Assembly (NCBI GenBank): GCA_013368325.1
Contig: JAACJK010000006.1
Coordinates: 248,001 to 312,000 of the forward strand
Direction: 5' to 3'
From: Ephemerocybe angulata
Lineage: Eukaryota > Basidiomycota > Agaricomycetes > Agaricales > Psathyrellaceae
Length of the DNA: 64,000 bases
In this document: in pieces, positions 56,511-64,000 of the stretch
Layout of the letters: every line of letters begins with the position of its first letter
Numbering within the stretch: the first letter of the stretch is position 1
The notes under the pieces: generated by a model
The model's database searches: none
What the model saw: the letters and a program-made list of their open reading frames with translations, nothing else
What the model was told of the DNA's origin: nothing
Position numbers and translations under genes: made by a program

Positions 56511-57785
56511 CTACAATCCGAAAAAGTCAATTGCAGCCACCTCTGTTCCGGCCTCAGGAATTCCATGACCAGATCCCTGCCCAGTATAACTCTCCACCTG
56601 CCCAGTGCCATACACCGACTTGGACCAGTTTGATTTCGGCGTCCCAGCCGTGGTCGAAGTGGCAGTCTGCGAAATGCCATGCACGTTCGTCCACTGCTTC
56701 ACCTGCTCATTCTGGTTGGTGATATTGACAGCAGGGTCGGCAGTTCCATGCCAGATCTGTATCCTCGGATACGCGCCTGTATACCCTGGATATCCCTTCC
56801 GCACTATGTCGCCCCACTGCTGCGGGGTGTGGCTGATCTGCCCGCCCGCGCACGGGTCGGCGGGGAACGAGGGCTGGTTGCCCTTCAGGCAGCCCATGGC
56901 GACGCCTGCAAATACGGCGCCTGCCTTGATGAGGTCGGGGTAGGTACCGGACAGGGTGTTGGTCATCATGGCGCCAGAGGAGGTGCCGGTAACGAAAACC
57001 TTGTCGCGATTGACACCCCACTCCTTGAGAGCGTAGCGCACTGCGTTTGCGAGAGCGAGGGTGTCGCTCCCGCCGTCGTGTACGAGGGAGGAGGCGCCGA
57101 CGTTGTCCCAGCAGTTGTTCTCGTTTGTTGTAGAGCCGTAAAGGATGATGAATCCACGTTGGTCTGCGAGTTGCCTGAACTGGGTGCCGCTGAAATACGC
57201 CTGTGACGCCAAGATTAATACGGAAGATTAGTTATGTATATAAACTTTTTCAAGTACCTGAGCTGTGCCACCACAGTAATGCAACGCAAGCAACAGCCCT
57301 GGGTTAGGCTTCACGTTCGCGGGCTTGTAAACATAAATGCTGATGTTTGTTGGATTGGTTCCAAACGCCGACAACTTGGTCAAGGCTCCCGCAGGTATGC
57401 TGGAGGCCGGGGCCGTGGCAGTCGTCGTCGTTGTAGTGGTAGTGGTAGATGTGCTCGTTGTGGAGATCGTAGACGTAGGGGTTGATGTTGGTACTGGCGC
57501 AGAGCCAGGCTGGCACTGGGAGTACCCTGTTGGCATGGATGGTCAGGAAGGCAAAAAACATGGTGAGAACGAGACTCGTACAGTCGTTAAGCTTGACGCA
57601 AATGGACCCAGCGTCGCATTCCTTTGAACCAGCGTATCCTGAACCGCCGCCTATGTAGGAAGGTGCATGAGAAGCGAAGAGGACTCTGAACACAGTGTAG
57701 CCTCACATTGTCCGTATGGGGGCACCGCCAAAGTCGCCCTCACAGCCAACGCTGCTAAGGAGGTGAAAAAGAGTATGAAACGCAT
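56511..57785 (-). CDS. Secreted CBM1-linked family-1 carbohydrate esterase (acetyl xylan/feruloyl esterase type, 368 aa)
   Basis: Exons 57785-57707, 57650-57582, 57526-57258 and 57200-56511; all phases join. The signal peptide is MRFILFFTSLAALAVRATLA. A fungal cellulose-binding module follows (PYGQC, GGSGYAGSKECDAGSICVKL, WYSQCQPG; about residues 24-56), then a Ser/Thr linker and a CE1 catalytic domain. The domain shows LLLALHYCGGTAQ (oxyanion loop region), the nucleophile elbow GTSSGA (Ser213), WHGTADPAVN (Asp294) and GSGHGIPE (His351), a complete alpha/beta-hydrolase triad. Such enzymes deacetylate xylan or release ferulate outside the cell. CBM1 introns sit in the usual places. Acetyl xylan esterase is the more likely activity, but feruloyl esterase cannot be excluded. 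Confidence 0.9.
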
Positions 57786-57946
57786 TGCCAGTTAGGATCC
57801 TGGACATAACGTGTGCAGTGGTCGCCAGCTTTATGTGAAATCCTACTCCGAGCTGCCTCCGATGGAGAAACTGTATCTTTTGAGAGATGTTCACTCATGA
57901 GTGCTTGAGCTCCCAGTTCATCAGACCCACAAGGCTCCTGAAGAGC

Positions 57947-58316
57947 GTTTCTACGAGAGACCCACCGGACACCAGCTGCTTCAGGCCAATATCCCGGCCT
58001 TTGCCATGCACAAACCGGTGCCCAAAGTACAGTTCAACGGCTGTACCAAATGCGAGCTGAAAGATTTTCGAGGAAATGAGAGAAATTGACAAAGTCGAGG
58101 GCGGGGAAACCTTCAAGATATAGTTTGCGCACCCATCGGCACCGGCTGCCTTTATACCCTATCCTAGCCACTCCGTAGACTTTAATCGGCGGATGGCCAC
58201 TTCTCAGGAGAATAACAGCTTGGTCTCTCCATGTTCGTAGCTGGTGAGGACAAAATGTCCGATATTCGCATACATACATCAATGATCATTCGCTTCTTCC
58301 TGGGAGCAAATCAAGA
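57947..58316. repeat. Direct repeat upstream of esterase, copy 1
   Basis: Shares long blocks with 58854-59209: TTCTACGAGAGACCC, CCTATCCTAGCCACTCCGTA, CTTCTCAGGAGAA, CATGTTCGTAGCTGGT, AAAATGTCCGAT and TTCGCTTCTTCCTGGGAGCA. Overall similarity is moderate, with indels. Lies 160-530 nt upstream of the esterase ATG. Confidence 0.75.
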
Positions 58317-58853
58317 AGAAGCAGAAAGTCGGGCCTGCGGGGGGCCGTCGCGTCCGCGAACCTGGGTCTACGGTCCGCCGTTCGCATTGATTTCGGCGCT
58401 TAATTCACAACCACCACCACACTCATTTCTTCGACACCCCCCAAGGCTTCAAAATGCGCGACAGGAACGAAGGGGGTATCAGGAGAGGGAGAAAAGGAAT
58501 AGGGGAAACGACAGGTGCAAGGCTTGGGGTCAGGGCGAATGGGACGATTGGCGGCTGGGTGGGGTGTAGAGTGCGGCGGAGAGACTGTACGCCATGGGCA
58601 GCACCGAGCCCCGAGTTCCTTCATGCCCCTCACTGAGCTAAACCCTGCACACGCCGTCCCTACTCCACACCCCCTCCTGCCCTCTTTCGCGCGTCCGGTT
58701 GGGCTGTGTCAAAGCGAGGGTGTGGTGGTGGAGGACAAGCGGCAAACGACGGACCGCGGCGGACCCGGGTTCGCGCACGAATCTCCCAGCAATGCGAAGT
58801 TCGAAGTTTGAGCAGGAAAAGGTAGCGGGCAGCCATAGTTTACGTGTGTTGGT

Positions 58854-59209
58854 TCTACGAGAGACCCTCCACCATAGCTCGCGATCGTTCCCGAGTGGTG
58901 GCCTGTGCCATGCATAAACTGGTACCCAAACAGTTCGCCGCCTGAACCAAATGCGGGCTGAAAGACTTTCGAGAGATGAGAGCGACCCAAGCCGAGAGTG
59001 GTGAAACCTTCAGGACATAACTTGCGTATACATCGGCACTTCGCACCCTATCCTAGCCACTCCGTAGACCAAGCCCCCTTCTTTTGTCTTTTATCGGCAG
59101 ATTGCCAACTTCTCAGGAGAAATAACAGCGTAGTCTCCATGTTCGTAGCTGGTAGGGAGAAAATGTCCGATGGTCGCACAAAACGTTCGCTTCTTCCTGG
59201 GAGCAAATG
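58854..59209. repeat. Direct repeat upstream of F-box gene, copy 2
   Basis: Partner of 57947-58316, about 0.9 kb away in the same orientation; it ends about 160 nt before the F-box start at 59373. Confidence 0.75.
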
Positions 59210-59372
59210 AAGGAGAGCTTCGGAACACGAGCTGGTCGCCGAGCGCTTATTTCAATGTGTGAAGATATGACTCAGCACTCTCCCACACCTCTGGACGGAT
59301 TTTCGCCACGGGAACTCTGCCACCTTCAATACCCAATCCATCTCTTCGTCAACGTCCAGGGGCAACTTTTCG

Positions 59373-60651
59373 ATGACTTTATTGCACCCAAAGGTGTTTA
59401 CTCTACCACAAGAGCTCATCGACTTGGTCATCGATGCGATACAAGAGGGCGATGCCACCACCTTGATGGCAGTCGGGCTCGTTGGAAAGCAATGGTGCCG
59501 ACGGTCTAGGGTGCATCTTTTCAAACAGATGCATTTGGGTGGACGCCCAAACCCTGCAGATCGACTCAGCCAGCTCACCCAACTCATCGAAAGGCAGCCA
59601 ATTCTCCTCGAGTATATCAAGGAACTTAATTTGTCGCATGCCGGCGAGTGGCTCACAACAAATGTTGAAATTATCGAACTACTCCCTCGTCTCTCCCTCA
59701 AATCTCTCGAGATCGGAGGAATGGACTGGGCACGCTTACCGCCAAAATTGCAATCCGCTCTCTACGACCGGATTGTGGATCCGGGCCTCGTCGCCCTTTC
59801 CCTCGAATGCATCGACAACATGGACATCACAGCCGTTACAAACCGCCACCATTTGAAAGAACCCATCATCGACAAAGTCTGTATAAATAATAATCCGCCG
59901 TGCAGCATACGCACACCCTGGCTGCCGTCTAACGAATATCCAGTTGGCGTGCAAGGACCAGCTGCACGCCTTGGCCGCCTCGAAGTACTGGCGTGTGGCG
60001 AATCTTTGAGAAACCTTTTGCAATGCGCAGAAAACGGAGAAGCTACGCTTAAAATTCATCGTCCAGAGGATTTGGCAATCTCCGCATACGGATGGGACGA
60101 CGACATGGCCAAAGCAGTGGCAGTACTGCTCCGAACGAGCGCTTCTAGTGTCAAGGAGTATTCGGTCCGAGAAGAACTAAACATAACTTCGAACCCTCAC
60201 AGAGCCCTCACACCCCCGATTCTCTTTTCATTTAGCCGTTTTACTGGACTCCATCGCCTCGAAATCTGGACATCTTTTCACCACTTCAGAATGGCTCGTA
60301 ACGCCACATTCGAAACCGTCATTGAATTCGAGACGATGTCACGGTCCAGCCACCCTATCGTTCTCTCGAGCATAGACCTGGATTTTCAATCTGAGGACTA
60401 CAACCCGTGGGGTACCGATGGTCTCCCCGATATTGGGACACGCATTCGTACAGTTGCGTCAAGCGGGGTTTGGAACCAGATAGGAAATCCTGTCTAGGGA
60501 CGTTTTCAGATCCCTCAAAGAAATGGTTATCACCTTCAACCGTGGGGTCCCGGCTCTATTTCAAGCGGATTTGGATGCCAGCCGGGCCCTTCTTCTTTCT
60601 CATATGCCACGACTCCAAGAGCGGGGTGTACAGTTTAATATCTCATGGTGA
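59373..60651 (+). pseudogene. F-box protein, tandem copy 1, C-terminal frameshift
   Basis: The frame from 59373 starts MTLLHPKVFTLPQELIDLVI, then AVGLVGKQWCRRSRVHLFKQ, a standard agaric F-box. It follows the 61194 copy closely (SAYGWDDDMAKAVAVLLRTS against SAYGWDDEMTEAISTLLQAC) up to GVWNQIG at 60480, where it stops early as 374 aa. One frame over, the missing end continues (EILSRDVFRSLKEMVITFN, then SRALLLSHMPRLQERGVQF) to a stop at 60651. One surplus base accounts for this; the corrected length is 425 aa, close to the 435 aa of the partner. It may still make a shortened protein, or the base may be an assembly error. Confidence 0.7.
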
Positions 60652-61193
60652 GTGCCACGTCGTTACTCCTTTAATCTGCCTTTTGGCTATGCACTAACGT
60701 CCAATTGTGTGTGCATCTGTAGTATGTACAGCGCCTAGTCTCGTCGCAAGACATACCTCCCCCGTGCACTGAGAGGGTTTACATGGTTGAGCTTATTACA
60801 GCGTCCTCGAATAGTAAAGTGTATAAGTTGACCCAGAATAGGCCTGATGTCGGCGGCCTCGTTTTAGAAGTTGAGAACGTCTGAGAACAGGGGTTTCTGT
60901 GTTAGAGCTGTTGGCGCCATGTTAACAGTGAATATGGTGAGGCCCGTGAGGGTGTGTGACCAGGGCCGCCAGATATACAGACTGTTTGGAATTGGAATCA
61001 AAGGGGCGACTGAAAGAGTCGTCTGTTTGGATAGAGTCCTTTTGGAAGGGCGATCAGCGCTTAAATCTACTGTGGGAAAAGGATCAAAAGATGACACATA
61101 ATTTCGCACCACTGGAACCGGGAAGAATTTCGTCTTTGTGACTCTTTTTTTTCCACCACCAGAATCCATCGCCTTCGCCACTCAGAAAAGCGC
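60652..61193. other. Intergenic between tandem F-box genes
   Basis: Promoter region of the second copy. No ORF is supported. Confidence 0.5.
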
Positions 61194-62501
61194 ATGTCGT
61201 TCCCGCAACGAAGTTCTCTGGCGCTACCACAAGAGCTCGTTGACTCAGTCATTGATGCACTAGAAAGTGATTCCACCACCTTGAAGGCAGTCGGACTCGT
61301 CGCGAAGCAATGGTATCGGCGCTCACGGGCTCACCTCTTCGAACAAATACATCTAGGGGAAAAGGGAAATCCCGCTGAGCAACTCCACCAACTCTTGGAA
61401 CTCATAAAGGAACAGCCAGCTCTTATTGAATGTATCAAGCATTTCACCGTGTCGGATAAGCGTGGCGAATGGCTCGCGACAAGTGCTGAACTTCTTGAGC
61501 TACTCCCTCGGCTCTCACTCAGGTGTTTTGGGATTGGAGTCCCTTCGTACAATGCTTGGGTGGACTGGGAAACATTGACACCAGAGCTTCAAATCGCACT
61601 ATATGACCGGATTTTGGACTCAAACCTCACCAGCCTTTCTCTCCATGGCGTTCGCAATATGGACGTCGCAATTCTTTCGCAATGCCATCACCTCGAAGAA
61701 CTTATCATGGCAGATGTCTATCAAGGGGACGGCTCATCAAACGAAACGCCTAGAGTCTGCTTCCCGCTTAACCAAAGCCCGGCCGTTCAGGGGCAAGACG
61801 CATGGTCTGGCCGACTTGAAGTGACAGCATGCGGCGATGCCCTGAAAGCCCTTATGGATTATGCTGAAAATGCAGAAGCTACCCTCGCGATCCACAATGC
61901 GATGGAGCTCCAACTATCGGCCTACGGATGGGACGACGAGATGACCGAAGCGATTTCGACACTTCTCCAAGCCTGCGCTTCCAGCGTCTCGATATACTCG
62001 ATTCAAGAAGACATCAACCCCGAAACGATTCCAGGAGCGGTTGTTACACCCACGATGCTCTTAGAATTTAGCAGATTCACCGGCCTTCAGAATCTTTACA
62101 TCTGGACGTCCTACCACCATTTCAGACTGCCCTACAATACCACATTCAACATCATTATTCAAGAATTCGAGAGGATGTGCCAGTCGAGCGATAAAGTTGC
62201 TCTGTATACGGTGGCCCTGGACTTCCAGGCGGAAGAATGCGACATGGAGGATGCCCTCAACCTTCCTGACATCGGGACGCGCATTCGAACAGTCGCAGCG
62301 GATGGGGTTTGGGGTCGCATAGATGAGGTTTTATCAAGGGAAAAGTTCGACTTACTTGAAGAAGTATGCATCTTCTTCAACCACGATAGCATAGCCGGGA
62401 CACCAGACGAAGAGGAGTGGGAGGCTAGCCGGAATCTTCTTCTCTCAAGTATGACGCGACTCGATGCACGAGGTGTTAGACTTGACATTAGTAGGCAGTG
62501 A
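61194..62501 (+). CDS. F-box protein, tandem copy 2 (435 aa)
   Basis: An intronless frame. The F-box is at residues about 8-50 (LALPQELVDSVIDALESDST, LKAVGLVAKQWYRRSRAHLF). The rest is an irregular leucine-rich region (LLELLPRLSLRCFGIG, LTSLSLHGVRNMDVAILSQC, FSRFTGLQNLYIWTSYHHFR) ending LDARGVRLDISRQ. F-box proteins dock substrates to SCF ubiquitin ligases through Skp1. In Agaricomycetes this class is hugely expanded and individual targets are unknown. The copy is intact, unlike its upstream neighbour. Confidence 0.85.
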   Translation: MSFPQRSSLALPQELVDSVIDALESDSTTLKAVGLVAKQWYRRSRAHLFEQIHLGEKGNPAEQLHQLLELIKEQPALIECIKHFTVSDKRGEWLATSAELLELLPRLSLRCFGIGVPSYNAWVDWETLTPELQIALYDRILDSNLTSLSLHGVRNMDVAILSQCHHLEELIMADVYQGDGSSNETPRVCFPLNQSPAVQGQDAWSGRLEVTACGDALKALMDYAENAEATLAIHNAMELQLSAYGWDDEMTEAISTLLQACASSVSIYSIQEDINPETIPGAVVTPTMLLEFSRFTGLQNLYIWTSYHHFRLPYNTTFNIIIQEFERMCQSSDKVALYTVALDFQAEECDMEDALNLPDIGTRIRTVAADGVWGRIDEVLSREKFDLLEEVCIFFNHDSIAGTPDEEEWEASRNLLLSSMTRLDARGVRLDISRQ

Positions 62502-63587
62502 GTGGAGTCAACTGTTATTCATTTGCTCTGTTTCTTGACCCTTATCCAGGTGGAAATCTAGATGAGCACTGTAGTTGAAGTGTATGAAGTTTGCGAAGAC
62601 TGTTATCGTGCACGGCGAGGATATCGACCCTAGCTTATGCCCGTGTATATGTAGGTACGCCAATGTTTTTTGGCGCTAGGGTCCATGATGGGCGCTTTGT
62701 TGAGGTCAATGTTTCAATATGACTCAGAACATGAAATGTCGTCCCTTCTCTTGTTCACGAATCACGAAGACCTTGCCTGGAGGACACGACTGGTCACAAG
62801 GTCGCTCGATCGGGTAATGTCCATCAGCTGGCCTCATTTAGAACCTGGTCACAGTTCTTGTGTCGTAACGCATGCAGAATGCCTTGCGACGCCGCCTGCG
62901 TCACTCAGGACGTTCCCTGTCCAAGGCACATTTGAAACACCTTACTCCCCTTTACCTTTAACCACCTGGACCTTGTCTGGCGTTCGTTTTACTTCGGGTA
63001 CGCGAGCGATCGGCGTTCTCTTGATGTGTTCGGACGGGCGCTAAACACGTTCTGTTGTTTACAGCCTTTCGTACGATAGGACCGCCGCACTGATACCATA
63101 CAGGTATGTGGCTAGCTGATCGACCTTGGCTGCGAAGGCAGGGACGACGGCCTTGTAGTGATCCTAACGACAGATAACATATCACATATTGCTATTTCGG
63201 TCTTCCAAGTTCACATACCTGCCTTCGAAGAACAGACCACAGGACCTTCTTCGCTGTCAGTCAGAGTCAGGAGAGCACTGAACGCCGAGCCACATTCGCT
63301 ATAGCCTGTTGCTTCCAGCCCCGTCGTACGGCATCGACCTTAACCCCGAGTTTATCCGGGTAGAAATCCGCTGAGCGTTCTGTGTCTTTTAGTTCTGGAG
63401 GGTTTTATCTAAGGTGAGTGGGTCTGTACATAGTTCTGCCTTGATTCTTCTTCTTGAGCTTTCTTCCTTTCTCTTCATCCCCTCTCTTTGCCCTGGGCTA
63501 AAGATCCTAGAGCTTATCGCCTGCTAGACTCCTCACCTCCGCTCTCGTTCTTGCGTATCTACTCAGTAGTACGACCGGCGATAGAAG
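62502..63587. other. Intergenic, promoter of the carrier gene
   Basis: About 1.1 kb. Pyrimidine-rich stretches around 63430-63540, just upstream of the carrier ATG, are typical of fungal housekeeping promoters. The frame at 62670-63044 has no recognisable product and no ATG near its start. Confidence 0.45.
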
Positions 63588-64000
63588 ATGTCAACCACCA
63601 TAGCAGCATCCGCAACCCCCGTCTCTCCCATCGCCATCGATGAAGCGAAGTCAGCCCCTCCACCGCTTGCAAAGAAGCCTTATCCCTTCTGGCTAGGGGG
63701 TGTCGCAGCGACGATAGCGGCGTCTATCACACAGTGAGTAACTGCCCCTCCATGTGCAGCGTCCCAGTGGTCAATGCGAACCCTTAACTCTGTGCAGCCC
63801 CCTTGATCTTACGAAAGTCCGGCTGCAGGCCTCGGGTGATAAGCGGATGGTGGACAGTATCAAGAAGACAGTGAGAACGGCCGGTGAGCATTGCTATCTA
63901 TGCTGCCAGGTGCATACCCTGGTTCGAGCCTACACTAATACACTGCGACTGCTAGGCGTCCGAGGGCTCTTTGATGGGATATCGGGTACTTGGATGCGAC
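63588..64000 (+). CDS. Mitochondrial carrier (SLC25), dicarboxylate-carrier-like, 5' part only
   Basis: Exons 63588-63733, 63798-63883 and 63956 to beyond the window end. After a short N-terminus the protein reads KPYPFWLGGVAATIAASITH, then the first carrier signature PLDLTKVRLQ (split by intron 1), ASGDKRMVDSIKKTVRTAG and VRGLFDGISGTWMR. The PxD..K.R.Q signature and G...L..G..... mark a mitochondrial inner-membrane carrier. WLGG..A...A...THPLDL.KVRLQ is closest to the dicarboxylate carrier (DIC1) group. Only the first of three repeats is inside the window. Confidence 0.85.

Larger units (their letters stand above)
57786..59372. other. Intergenic, divergent promoters containing a direct duplication
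   Basis: 1.6 kb between the esterase start (minus) and the first F-box gene (plus). It contains the two repeats listed below. Several 60-110-codon frames exist with no recognisable product. Confidence 0.5.

Noticed and set aside
62670..63044. 124-codon plus-strand frame
   Set aside because: Begins without an ATG, has no family pattern and lies in a probable promoter region.
1..64000. CRISPR arrays, rRNA operons, bacterial-type operons or ribosome-binding sites
   Set aside because: None seen; the window is eukaryotic with spliceosomal introns throughout.

Overview
The window looks like a nuclear chromosome segment from a mushroom-forming basidiomycete (Agaricomycetes). Evidence from the sequence: almost every gene is cut by many short introns (mostly 45-65 nt, GT..AG); there is an eisosome Pil1 protein; there is a CBM1-linked family-1 carbohydrate esterase typical of wood and litter decayers; and several protein families are ones I know only from Agaricomycetes. 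All gene models were built by hand from reading-frame continuity, splice consensus and remembered family patterns. No transcript or database evidence was available.

Layout. (i) 0.1-16.8 kb is ordinary host sequence: a small basic protein, a Pil1/LSP1 eisosome protein with a very long disordered tail, two tandem paralogues of an agaric-specific family, a secreted Cys-rich protein with a 15-nt microexon, an uncharacterised 204-aa protein, and a 1,342-aa F-box-like scaffold. (ii) 18-33.4 kb is rearranged. It holds an LRR/F-box relic next to a dispersed repeat, and two direct copies (20.1-22.8 and 28.9-31.6 kb) of a 13-exon sucrose-transporter-type MFS gene, the first decayed and the second intact. 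The 6 kb between them has arrays of minus-strand splice-donor-like sites. A SAM methyltransferase follows. (iii) 33.4-56.1 kb is a Helitron-type island. A divergent gene pair (34.3-40.7 kb) precedes a Rep protein (HUH and Y2 motifs) and a Pif1-like helicase with a C-terminal cysteine-protease-like extension (40.8-48.3 kb). Six smaller genes follow that look lineage-specific and may be cargo or neighbours. (iv) 56.5-64 kb returns to host genes: a secreted CBM1-CE1 esterase, a tandem F-box pair (upstream copy frameshifted), and the 5' end of a mitochondrial carrier that runs off the window.

Working hypothesis. The Rep-helicase supplies rolling-circle transposition, and the divergent pair upstream is its conserved companion module. 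The most unusual features are the protease-like domain on the helicase, the repeat-rich companion protein, and a set of single-nucleotide frameshifts (about 36.12, 45.49, 52.89 and 60.48 kb). Each frameshift breaks an otherwise coherent protein, so these are either young pseudogenes or residual assembly indels.
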